In this document: piece after piece, positions 13,508 to 20,036 of the stretch
Numbering within the stretch: the stretch's first letter is position 1
Layout: each line of letters begins with the position of its first letter
NCBI GenBank assembly: GCA_024275955.1
Contig: JAJRYD010000012.1
Coordinates: 1-20,036, forward strand
Direction: 5' to 3'
Length of the DNA stretch: 20,036 bases
DNA from: Nitrospirota bacterium
GTDB taxonomy: Bacteria; Nitrospinota_A; UBA7883; JACRGQ01
Notes under the pieces: model-generated
Seen by the model: only the letters and a program-made list of their open reading frames with translations
The model's database searches: none
What the model was told of the DNA's origin: nothing
Position numbers and translations under genes: made by a program

Positions 13508-15265
13508 ATGCAAAATTCTCTGGCCTCTATGCGGACTGTTTTGGGCGCGTTTCTTTTGCTGTTCGCCATTTTCCTATCGTCTTGCGCCACTAAGTACGAT
13601 GGCTATAAAACCAAGCAAGCCAAAGCCGGAGCGAAGACAGAGATAAACTCGAAAGCGTACTATTACTTTCTTAGCGGCGAAATGAAAATGAGAAACAACC
13701 TTGTAAACGAAGCGCTGGCCGACTACAAAGAAGCTATTAAGCACGACCCTTACGCGATGCTTGCCTACCTTGAGGCGAGCCGTACGCTTCTGCGAACCGG
13801 CAAGTACGAAGAGGCAACAGGGATGGCGCTCAACGGGCTTGCCTTTGACCCAGAATATATGCCTCTTCATATTCTGCTTGGAGGGATCTACTCCAGCTCC
13901 AGAAACTATCAGCGCGCGCAGATGCATTTCGAGAAAGTTATAGAAAAAGACCCTTCCAGAGTCGACATTCGGCTCTACTTAGCGCTCAACTTTATGGAAA
14001 TAAACAACCATAAAAAAGCCGAAGATGAGCTACTGGAGGTACTTCACTACGAACCGCAAAACCAGATGGCAACCTTCTACCTAGCGAGAACCTATGTTTC
14101 GCTTCGCCAATATTTAAAGGCGGAAGAGTTTCTTACAAAAATCATCTCCGAAAGCCCCAATTTTTTCAGAGCGTACGAGACTCTCGCGTGGGTTTATGTA
14201 GTGCAGGAGAAATACAATCTGGCGATAGATATCTACAAGCGGTACCTTGAGATAGATCCGGCGAACAAGGAGATACAAAGCAGGCTGGCCAACGTATACC
14301 TTCTCAAAAAGTCGTACGGCAAGGCATTAGATGTTTACAAAGAGCTGGAAAAAGACAGCCCGAATACTGTAGACCTTGCCACCAAGATGGGACTACTCCA
14401 CTTTCAGCAAAAGGAATACCGCAAGGCATTGGAAAAGTTCCAGCTTGTGAGACTAAAAGACCCAGATAATGCGACCGCCCCTTACTACATCGCCAGAATT
14501 TATGAAGAGCTGAAAATGTACGATGCCTCAATCGTGGAGTGGAAAAAACTGGCGAAAAAGGGTACCAGCAACGATAGCGTGGAAATATACATCCATATCG
14601 GTTCTATATACGAAAAGATGGGAAAACTTATAAAAACAGAGCAGATGCTTCAAAAGGCGATAGCGCTAAAAAAAGACGACCCCAACCTCTACTACATGCT
14701 TGGCGTAATACAGTCGAGAAAAGAAGAGTTTAAGGTGGCGCTTGTAAATATCGAAAAAGCGATAGAACTCTCCCCAAACGACGCGAATTATATTTTCTAT
14801 CTTGGAGCGACTTACGAGAAACTAAAAAAATACGACCAGAGTATCGACGCGATGAAAAAAACCCTCAAAATAAACCCGAAACATGCGGATGCGCTCAACT
14901 ACATAGGGTACCTATATGCCGAGCAGAACATAAATCTGGATGAGGCGCTCACTTTCCTTAAACAGGCTCTGGAGATAAACCCGAACAACGGCTACTACCT
15001 TGATAGCTTGGGGTGGATATATTACAAGCAGGGAAAATACCGGCAGTCGCTTAAAGCGCTCAAAAAAGCGGTCAAAAATCTCGACAAACCTGACGCGGTG
15101 GTGCTTACCCATATGGGAGACGCCTACTCCGCCCTTAAACGGTACGAGAAGGCGGCAGAAATATATGCCGACTCTCTAAAAATGAAACAAGACCCCGCGG
15201 TAGAAAAAAAACTTAAAGAGGCGAAAAAAAAAATTAAATCCCAAAAAAGCGGCGGGGGTAATTGA
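13508..15265 (+). CDS. TPR-repeat lipoprotein
   Basis: A 585-residue lipoprotein. The signal peptide is followed by a lipobox FLSSC with Cys26 as the acylated residue. From about residue 50 to 575 it is a nearly continuous series of about 15 TPR repeats, visible as 34-residue periods with the usual Y/A/L and P positions (for example YKEAIKHDPYAMLAYLEASR, FEKVIEKDPSRVDIRLYLA, LKQALEINPNNGYYLDSLGW, the last a typical tail repeat). Such proteins scaffold envelope complexes or export machinery; a specific partner is not visible. ATG 13508 is chosen because the G run gives it a ribosome-binding region; ATG 13529 is an alternative that still includes the signal peptide. It overlaps the next gene by four bases. 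Confidence 0.88.
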   Translation: MQNSLASMRTVLGAFLLLFAIFLSSCATKYDGYKTKQAKAGAKTEINSKAYYYFLSGEMKMRNNLVNEALADYKEAIKHDPYAMLAYLEASRTLLRTGKYEEATGMALNGLAFDPEYMPLHILLGGIYSSSRNYQRAQMHFEKVIEKDPSRVDIRLYLALNFMEINNHKKAEDELLEVLHYEPQNQMATFYLARTYVSLRQYLKAEEFLTKIISESPNFFRAYETLAWVYVVQEKYNLAIDIYKRYLEIDPANKEIQSRLANVYLLKKSYGKALDVYKELEKDSPNTVDLATKMGLLHFQQKEYRKALEKFQLVRLKDPDNATAPYYIARIYEELKMYDASIVEWKKLAKKGTSNDSVEIYIHIGSIYEKMGKLIKTEQMLQKAIALKKDDPNLYYMLGVIQSRKEEFKVALVNIEKAIELSPNDANYIFYLGATYEKLKKYDQSIDAMKKTLKINPKHADALNYIGYLYAEQNINLDEALTFLKQALEINPNNGYYLDSLGWIYYKQGKYRQSLKALKKAVKNLDKPDAVVLTHMGDAYSALKRYEKAAEIYADSLKMKQDPAVEKKLKEAKKKIKSQKSGGGN

Positions 15266-15960
15266 AGCTCTATAAACTGCTCCCGCTTACAGCTCTGGTT
15301 ATGCTTTCGGCCTGTGCCTCCCAGCAGGCTGGAAAACAGACGAAAAAACCGGAACATAGCTCTCTGGAACGCTATCTGCAGGCCAACCGATACAGCAAGG
15401 CGATGAAGATATCCGGCATTGTGAAGATAAAAGGGAGCAAAGGGTGGAGCAGTTCGTCTGCCTCCCTGTTATTCGAAAGGCCTGATAATTTCAGGCTGAC
15501 ATTCCACAACCCGATGGGGAGCGTATGGTTTTTAGCTGTCGCCAATGCCGAAACGATCTCGCTACTGATACCGGCTGACAATGTAAAAGAGATAATCGAC
15601 CGTAAGAAAAAACAGATTATAAAAATCGGCCCGCTAAAAATCAGCCCAGAAGATTTTCTGCGTATCATTCACCCCGGGCTTGAAAAGGAGTGGGTAGAAA
15701 AAGGTTATCTGGGCCACTCCAAAAGAGAGATACAAGTGAGTAGCGGCGATGCTATCTACCGTTTTAAATTAGACACAAGTGGAAAAATAAAAGTGGCAAG
15801 TATTGAGAGGAAAGGCGGCTCAGTGTTAATAGCTAGATACCAATATACTGAAAATAATGGTGTTATCGTTGTAATCGGTGATTTCCTAAAATTTGAAATG
15901 CAGAACTTGAAGGCTGTAAACAGCCTGCCGCCGGCACTCTTTGCCTCTTTAAAACGATAG
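15262..15960 (+). CDS. LolB/DUF4292-like outer-membrane lipoprotein
   Basis: A 232-residue lipoprotein with signal peptide and lipobox MLSAC (Cys18). The mature part has the half-barrel pattern of LolA/LolB-like folds: ISGIVKIKG (50-58), SASLLFERPDNFRLTFHNPMG (about 66-86), ISLLIPADN and a long C-terminal set of strands (YRFKLDTSGKIKVASIER). The family binds lipid or lipoprotein acyl chains at the outer membrane; DUF4292 members are often found beside TPR lipoproteins, as here. The start is TTG 15262, in the TTGA overlap with the previous stop and preceded by GGGGG, so the two genes are translationally coupled. A role in lipoprotein or lipid handling is inference. Confidence 0.75.
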   Translation: MKLYKLLPLTALVMLSACASQQAGKQTKKPEHSSLERYLQANRYSKAMKISGIVKIKGSKGWSSSSASLLFERPDNFRLTFHNPMGSVWFLAVANAETISLLIPADNVKEIIDRKKKQIIKIGPLKISPEDFLRIIHPGLEKEWVEKGYLGHSKREIQVSSGDAIYRFKLDTSGKIKVASIERKGGSVLIARYQYTENNGVIVVIGDFLKFEMQNLKAVNSLPPALFASLKR

Positions 15961-16062
15961 AAAATTCTAGCTTTTCCCCCCGTTTTCGTTTAGTCTGAAG
16001 CTTAGGGGTGTGGTCTAACAATACCACTCGGATACAAGAAAACATTAACTTAGGAGGGGTAA

Positions 16063-16449
16063 ATGAAAAGATTCTTGGCTGTAATGATGACTCTAACGTT
16101 CGTACTTTCTTTCGCGACTGTATCTCAGGCTGGCGATGCCGGCTCGGGTAAAGGTCTCTTTAAAAGCAAAAAATGCGCTACCTGCCACAAGGTAGATACG
16201 GAAAAAGCGAAGATGGGGCCTGGCCTTAAAGGTATCGGCGGACGACGGGGCGAAGCATGGATGACAAAATGGATGGCAGACCCTAAAGCTGTATGGGCAG
16301 GGATGGATGACAATGTCAAAGATATGGCCGCTAACAGGCTTAAGAAGAAAAAAGATCCGGCAAAGTATAAGGTTAAAATGCCGTCAAAAGTTAAAAAACT
16401 TTCTGACGGAGAAAGAGCTGACTTAGTCGCCTACCTGATGACTCTGTAA
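16063..16449 (+). CDS. Periplasmic class I cytochrome c
   Basis: A 128-residue monohaem cytochrome. Signal peptide 1-23 (cleavage after SQA), haem motif CATCH at 38-42, MGPGLKGIGG after it, and Met106 in KYKVKMPSKV as the likely second axial ligand, followed by the usual C-terminal helix (LSDGERADLVAYLMTL). It would carry electrons in the periplasm; partner oxidase or reductase is not in the window. A strong ribosome binding site (AGGAGG, 16052-16057) precedes ATG, and a strong terminator follows, so it is a separate transcription unit that may be well expressed. The lysine-rich insert RLKKKKDPAKYK is unusual. Closely related to the lipoprotein cytochrome downstream. Confidence 0.9.
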   Translation: MKRFLAVMMTLTFVLSFATVSQAGDAGSGKGLFKSKKCATCHKVDTEKAKMGPGLKGIGGRRGEAWMTKWMADPKAVWAGMDDNVKDMAANRLKKKKDPAKYKVKMPSKVKKLSDGERADLVAYLMTL

Positions 16450-16475
16450 TTTTTTTTTAAAAGACCATTGTTACG

Positions 16476-16519
16476 GGAGACACGGGGGGTTTTCAGCCCT
16501 CGGTGTCTCCTTTTTTTTT
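16476..16519 (+). terminator. Strong intrinsic terminator after the periplasmic cytochrome
   Basis: GGAGACAC pairs with GTGTCTCC, with inner G/C pairs (GGGG with CCCT), followed by nine T at 16511-16519. It starts 26 bases after the cytochrome stop codon. Confidence 0.9.
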
Positions 16520-16547
16520 GCAACATGCTTTGGGCTAAATATACAAA

Positions 16548-16925
16548 ATGAAACCGTGGTTCCTCTTTATAACCGCTATACTGCTTACCGGCTGTTCTGG
16601 CATGCCGGTTTTTGAGCTTGGCGAAATTAGCGGGAAAAAGATTTTTTATAGTAAAGCTAAAGGCGGATGCTCTAACTGCCACAAAACATCTAACGAAAAA
16701 CTGGTGGGCCCGGGGCTTGCCGGCATATCCAAACTGCACTCAAGAGAATGGATAAAAAAATGGGTGGCAAACCCTGTAGAGATATGGAACAGCGACCACC
16801 CTGAAACTATGGAAATGAAAGAACGTCTGCACGTTATCGAAAAGCCTATACCCGGCATGAAAGATATTCTTGAGCTTAGCGAAGAAGAGATTAATGCCGT
16901 AGTCGATTTCGTTATGGAGCTTTAG
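16548..16925 (+). CDS. Lipid-anchored cytochrome c, paralog of the upstream one
   Basis: A 125-residue monohaem cytochrome c lipoprotein: lipobox LLTGC with Cys16, haem motif CSNCH at 41-45, GPGLAGISKL, and Met104 in IPGMKDILEL as likely axial ligand, ending in a helix (LSEEEINAVVDFVMEL) like that of the neighbour. WIKKWVANPVEIW (68-80) matches WMTKWMADPKAVW in the upstream protein, so they arose by duplication and one gained a membrane anchor. It has no good ribosome binding site and begins 28 bases after the terminator T run, so it has its own promoter or depends on read-through. It probably hands electrons to or from the soluble paralog. Confidence 0.85.
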   Translation: MKPWFLFITAILLTGCSGMPVFELGEISGKKIFYSKAKGGCSNCHKTSNEKLVGPGLAGISKLHSREWIKKWVANPVEIWNSDHPETMEMKERLHVIEKPIPGMKDILELSEEEINAVVDFVMEL

Positions 16926-16967
16926 CAGATAGAATGAAGAGCTATATCCGATACAGCCCCCTAAAGG

Positions 16968-17067
16968 TAGACTATTCCCAAAAGAGTTTTAAAAGAAAGT
17001 TCGTTCTCTAACTTTGTAAAAGCAGAGGCTTAAAGTGGGCTGGTACCGAAATGGTTTTTGAACTATC
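16968..17067. mobile_element. Decayed family A element, copy 4
   Basis: TAGACTATTCCCAAAAGAG and the following bases up to about 17035 match the left half of the family A elements (TTCTAACTT and CAGAGGCTT segments) with many changes and a short gap. The right end is gone or unrecognisable where the family B element begins. No target duplication remains. Confidence 0.5.
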
Positions 17068-17199
17068 TAGTCGTCCCTGAAAAACTCTATTACCCCTATA
17101 GATATTGAGTGAAAGCACTTATTCAGCCTGTTATAATTGCAAGTAATGAGTGATTAACCTTAAAAAGCTGGGGATTTTAGAGTTTTTCAGGGACGACTA
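17068..17199. mobile_element. Family B miniature element with TA target duplication
   Basis: Perfect 19-bp inverted ends GTCGTCCCTGAAAAACTCT (17070-17088) and its complement (17179-17197) bound a 128-bp body without a transposase, flanked on both sides by TA (17068-17069 and 17198-17199). A TA duplication is the mark of the IS630/Tc1-mariner superfamily, so this is probably a non-autonomous derivative. It sits directly against the remaining part of a toxin gene. A lone matching end lies at 4027-4043. Confidence 0.85.
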
Positions 17200-17319
17200 T
17201 TTAGCGGGCAAAAGATTATTTTGCTTCATGGTTTTATTAAGAAATCATCCAAAACTCCTGCCAAGGAAATCGGCACGGCAGTTAAAAGGATGAAGGAGGT
17301 TATGCAATGGCTAAAATAA
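17200..17319 (+). pseudogene. C-terminal remnant of a HigB/Gp49-type toxin
   Basis: Right after the family B element a frame reads FSGQKIILLHGFIKKSSKTP and continues to KRMKEVMQWLK, ending at TAA 17317-17319. The LLHGFIKK and TP segments and the C-terminal helix are the hallmark end of HigB/Gp49-like (DUF891) mRNA interferases of the RelE superfamily. About 39 residues remain of an expected 100 or so; the upstream part is absent. The stop overlaps the start of the antitoxin gene by 13 bases, the normal arrangement for this toxin-first type of operon. The active-site N-terminal part is missing, so the toxin is dead. Confidence 0.75.
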
Positions 17320-17600
17320 AAAGTTTTCGAGACGTAAAAAAGAAGTGGCTCAAAGACCCTAAGGTAAGGAAAGAATATGAGGCCTTGCATGAGGAGTTTC
17401 AGGTTGCTGAGGAGATAATCAAAGCTAGAGCTAGGGCGCATATGACTCAGGCCGAACTTGCAAAGAAAATCGGAACAAAAGTGCCGGCAATTTCAAGGCT
17501 CGAATCGCCGGGCTATGGTAAAGCTTCTGTTGCGGCATTAAAAAAAGTTGCTCATGCCTTAAATTGTGAACTCAAGATAAAGCTCGTGCCAAAAAGCTGA
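17307..17600 (+). CDS. HigA-type XRE antitoxin, left without its toxin
   Basis: A 97-residue protein with an N-terminal helical segment (FRDVKKKWLKDPKVRKEYEA, 7-26) and a Cro/C1-type HTH (about 35-90): MTQAELAKKIGTKVPAISRL followed by ALKKVAHALNCELKIKL. This layout is typical of antitoxins paired with HigB/Gp49-like toxins; they neutralise the toxin and repress the operon. ATG 17307 has a good site (GGAGGT, 17296-17301). It overlaps the toxin remnant, so it was the second gene of the operon. Its promoter should have been upstream of the toxin and may have been displaced by the family B element. Confidence 0.85.
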   Translation: MAKIKSFRDVKKKWLKDPKVRKEYEALHEEFQVAEEIIKARARAHMTQAELAKKIGTKVPAISRLESPGYGKASVAALKKVAHALNCELKIKLVPKS

Positions 17601-17615
17601 TTTGTAGACTTCGCC

Positions 17616-19997
17616 CTATTTTACTGCATATCCGATAGCCTTATATCCTTTCAACCTCTTTTCATGCATGCGGCGTAGCACCGGCATACTGGTATCTGCA
17701 TAATCAAATACTTTCAAAACTTTTTTGTCGTGGTGGAGGCGGTGTAGCCTGCCAACATACTGCTGGAGGGTTCCTTTCCAAGATATCGGCATTGCTAGAA
17801 ATAATGTATCCAAACGGGCATCATCAAAACCCTCACCAATGTATTTCCCTGTTGAAATGATTACACGTTCTTCATCATCGGGTATTGAAGCTAATCTTTC
17901 CGCCAGTTCTCTTCGCTTTTTCACACCCATACCACCCTTAAGAACGATTACATTTTTTGCGAATTTATCAAGCCTCTGCTCAAATTCCAACAGATGCTCC
18001 TTACGTTCCGTTAACAACAATGGTGAACGCCCATCAACCAAAGCTTGAACAACATCGTTAAAGATTAAATCATTCCTATCACTATCTCTTAAGAGGGCAG
18101 TGTATATATCATGGATTGTGTAATCTGTTTCATTTTGAGGCATTCTAAAATTTGTAATTCGTGGAATAACAATATGCTCATAATCGGTCAGATGTTTCAA
18201 CCTCCCTTTATTAAAACGATAACGAATCGGGCCGCATTGCATGAAGATGATCGGGTGGTGTCCATCTTTGCGTATAGGAGTTGCGGTGAGACCAACAACA
18301 AATTTTGCATTTGAAAACTTTAACACCTGCTCAAAGCTGAAGGCTGAAATCTGGTGGCATTCGTCAACTATCACCTGCCCGTACTCTGCAACCAACTCCT
18401 TCACCTTGCCTTTGCGATATAAACTCTGGATCGTTGCAATATCTACTTCAGATGTCCGGCTCATTTTCCCGCTTCCGATCAAACCTATCTCAACATTAAG
18501 AAATAGGGAGAGTTGTTCCTTCCATTGATCCATAAGCTGGCATCTGTGAACAAGAATGAGAGTGTTTACCTTTCTTAATGCGATCACTTTTGCCGCAACA
18601 ACTGTTTTGCCAAAACCTGTTGGGGCGCTTATAACTCCAAAATCGTGCTTCATCCCTTCGCTTACAGCTTCATCCTGATGTTCTCGGAGCGTTCCCTTAA
18701 AAGATGCGTTGATGACTTTCCCTGATGTCCTAGTGTCAGAAATATCCATTTTGGCATTATGCTTTTTTAACAGTTCAACAGTGCCAGCATGACAACCTCT
18801 CGGCAATCTTATATGGCTGTCATCGCTGTCGGCACAGCATATTATTCTCGGTTTGCCATAGGTCGAAAACCGCATAGCCTGGGCTTTATAGAACTCTGGA
18901 TTTTGAAAAGTTGCTAGCTTGATCAATCTGCTTTGTAGTAATGGGGGTATATTCTGTTTTTCGATTAAGAGATGACTTCCCAATTCAATTTTCACTTTGT
19001 ATGGTATTTCTGGAATGGGGAGCATCTCCGCTTGTTCCCTGTTCGCCGAAAGAGCAAGAGGCCTACTTTCTTCATCTTCATTCATTGATATGAGACGAAC
19101 GCCCAACAGTTCGCCGCCATAGGAAGTCTTTGGAACTATCTGGTTAATATCTTCAATAGTCATTTTCTTAATGCTAGAAATATATGCCCGTTGGTCTGAA
19201 TGTGGTTTTAGATCGTTATCAAGAAAAACGCTGTTACCATATTTTCTCGGTTCGTGTTGAAGCGGTAAAGCTATCAAGTTGCCAAAGCCGCCTTTCGGCA
19301 TCGTATCTTGGCTTGGGAAAAACCTGTCATATGAGCCAAAGCCTACTTCCGGTCTACTGTCAATCGATTTTGAAAGGATGAATGCACCTAGTTTCCTTGC
19401 AAGGAAAGCCTGAATAGGATGGTCGAAGAAAATCCATACATGCCCTCCATTTCCTGAACGAGAGCGCTCAAGTGACGCATCGACTCCAAGCTCCTCACAG
19501 GTCTGCATATAGGTTAATGCATCTTCTTTCCATGAAGACTTATCAAAATCAACCGCAAGAAAATAGCAACTCTCATCAACAAGTAAAGGGTATGCACCTA
19601 TAATGCATTTCCCCGTTAAGTGGTTTCGAATTACCATATCAGTAACAGGTGCAAATTTCCGGTTCTGACAATCAGGGCATTTGACCCTCGGCTTATCACA
19701 CAACCCTGTAGCCCATTCGTTAGAACAGACCGGCGAATACCCGGATTTACCGTTTTTACCTTCCCACCTTATGGGATAAACATCTTCGCGACCGCGAAAT
19801 AGACTCTTGAATAATTTTATCTTTTTCTCTGGAGAGAATGCGGCTGAATCTGAATAAACTCCTTCTGGCTCTATAAATAACTTTTGTTCTTTCGATTGAT
19901 CTTCCCCCGAAAAAGTGGACACACAGTTAAGCAACTTTTGCCGCCTGTTCAAATTCCGATGGAGAGCAATATCCAATGGTTGAGTGTTTTCTGACAC
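17616..19997 (-). CDS. TOTE-type AEP primase-SF2 helicase, 5' end replaced by an IS3-family element
   Basis: Native sequence runs from about 19896 down; the first 33 or so residues of the frame (GTG 19997) come from the insertion element read in another frame, so the true N-terminus is lost. The primase domain (about 55-285) shows FRGREDVYPIRWE, four cysteines at 91, 100, 107 and 110 that could bind zinc, LAVDFDK with Asp150 and Asp152, and SGNGGHVW with His186, the metal and nucleotide motifs of archaeo-eukaryotic primases. A linker leads to the helicase: motif I APTGFGKT (458-465), DECH (545-548), TATP (571-574) and QYVGRLHR (746-753). The family belongs to TOTE conflict systems, thought to act on foreign DNA; no other TOTE component is in the window. 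Convergent with the antitoxin gene, 15 bases apart. Expression would need initiation inside the element. Confidence 0.85.
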   Translation of the reverse strand: MSENTQPLDIALHRNLNRRQKLLNCVSTFSGEDQSKEQKLFIEPEGVYSDSAAFSPEKKIKLFKSLFRGREDVYPIRWEGKNGKSGYSPVCSNEWATGLCDKPRVKCPDCQNRKFAPVTDMVIRNHLTGKCIIGAYPLLVDESCYFLAVDFDKSSWKEDALTYMQTCEELGVDASLERSRSGNGGHVWIFFDHPIQAFLARKLGAFILSKSIDSRPEVGFGSYDRFFPSQDTMPKGGFGNLIALPLQHEPRKYGNSVFLDNDLKPHSDQRAYISSIKKMTIEDINQIVPKTSYGGELLGVRLISMNEDEESRPLALSANREQAEMLPIPEIPYKVKIELGSHLLIEKQNIPPLLQSRLIKLATFQNPEFYKAQAMRFSTYGKPRIICCADSDDSHIRLPRGCHAGTVELLKKHNAKMDISDTRTSGKVINASFKGTLREHQDEAVSEGMKHDFGVISAPTGFGKTVVAAKVIALRKVNTLILVHRCQLMDQWKEQLSLFLNVEIGLIGSGKMSRTSEVDIATIQSLYRKGKVKELVAEYGQVIVDECHQISAFSFEQVLKFSNAKFVVGLTATPIRKDGHHPIIFMQCGPIRYRFNKGRLKHLTDYEHIVIPRITNFRMPQNETDYTIHDIYTALLRDSDRNDLIFNDVVQALVDGRSPLLLTERKEHLLEFEQRLDKFAKNVIVLKGGMGVKKRRELAERLASIPDDEERVIISTGKYIGEGFDDARLDTLFLAMPISWKGTLQQYVGRLHRLHHDKKVLKVFDYADTSMPVLRRMHEKRLKGYKAIGYAVK

Positions 19998-20036
19998 GAT
20001 TATAAAACACTTCTATATATTCAAAAACAGACCGCC
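19897..20036 (-). mobile_element. End of an IS3-family insertion sequence, cut by the window edge
   Basis: The terminus TGATCTTCCCCCGAAAAAGT (19897-19916, continuing to GGACA at 19921) is a TG-ended inverted repeat of the IS3 type, six bases beyond the transposase stop codon. It joins directly to primase-helicase coding sequence (19896 and below). The target duplication and other end are outside the window. Confidence 0.85.
19927..20036 (-). CDS. IS3-family transposase (OrfB), C-terminal end, partial
   Basis: The minus-strand frame entering from the window edge reads RSVFEYIEVFYNRVRKHSTI and ends GYCSPSEFEQAAKVA at TAA 19927-19929. YIE-FYN-R-HS--GY-SP-EFE is the conserved end of the DDE integrase domain of IS3-family OrfB. 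The upstream catalytic core lies outside the window. Whether the element is intact cannot be seen. Confidence 0.9.
   Translation of the reverse strand, partial: RSVFEYIEVFYNRVRKHSTIGYCSPSEFEQAAKVA

Noticed and set aside
17030-17066. Possible N-terminal toxin fragment (AGTEMVFEL) left of the family B element
   Set aside because: It looks a little like the ELR region of HigB toxins, but the same bases align loosely with the right half of family A elements, so it is more likely a decayed element.

Overview
The window looks like part of the chromosome of a Gram-negative bacterium. The signs are an LPS-export permease, two outer-membrane-type lipoproteins, a periplasmic and a lipid-anchored cytochrome c, and PAP2 phosphatase. 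The mix (LolB/DUF4292-like lipoprotein, large TPR lipoproteins, receiver-TPR proteins, small CxxCH cytochromes) resembles deltaproteobacterial, Nitrospirota or Nitrospinota genomes, but I cannot place the organism from sequence alone.

Left part (1-4050) is accessory and AT-rich. It holds a 778-residue protein with the C-terminal half of a SAM methyltransferase at its N-terminus and a nucleoside-phosphorylase/nucleosidase domain at its C-terminus; a run of 12 G lies in the latter. Next come an intact tRNA-Arg(TCG) and, 227 bases on, the 3' half of a tRNA-Arg(TCT). Both tRNA ends are followed at exactly the same distance by a pair of GTAGGC repeats, the pattern expected of tandem integrase attachment sites. 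A small XRE regulator and a mobile miniature element (family A) follow.

The middle (4075-9037, minus strand) is a block read right to left: three paralogous proteins, each a receiver-like domain followed by TPR helices, then a STAS-domain protein. The receivers lose canonical residues step by step from the first to the third gene.

From 9717 to 16925 the content is mostly housekeeping and envelope related: LptF/G-type permease, PAP2 phosphatase, YjbQ/UPF0047 protein, an unknown 126-residue protein whose end was rewritten by a family A element, a two-TM minus-strand protein, a DUF721 protein, a TPR lipoprotein, a LolB-like lipoprotein and two paralogous cytochromes c separated by a strong terminator.

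The right end (16968-20036) is again accessory and damaged. It has a decayed family A copy, a second miniature element (family B, 19-bp perfect inverted ends, TA on both sides) that has cut a HigB-type toxin and left its antitoxin, and a TOTE-type primase-helicase whose 5' end is replaced by an IS3-family insertion running off the window.

The main novelty candidates are the methyltransferase/nucleosidase fusion with its frameshift-prone G run, the miniature element that supplies new protein C-termini, and the tandem tRNA-Arg attachment structure.
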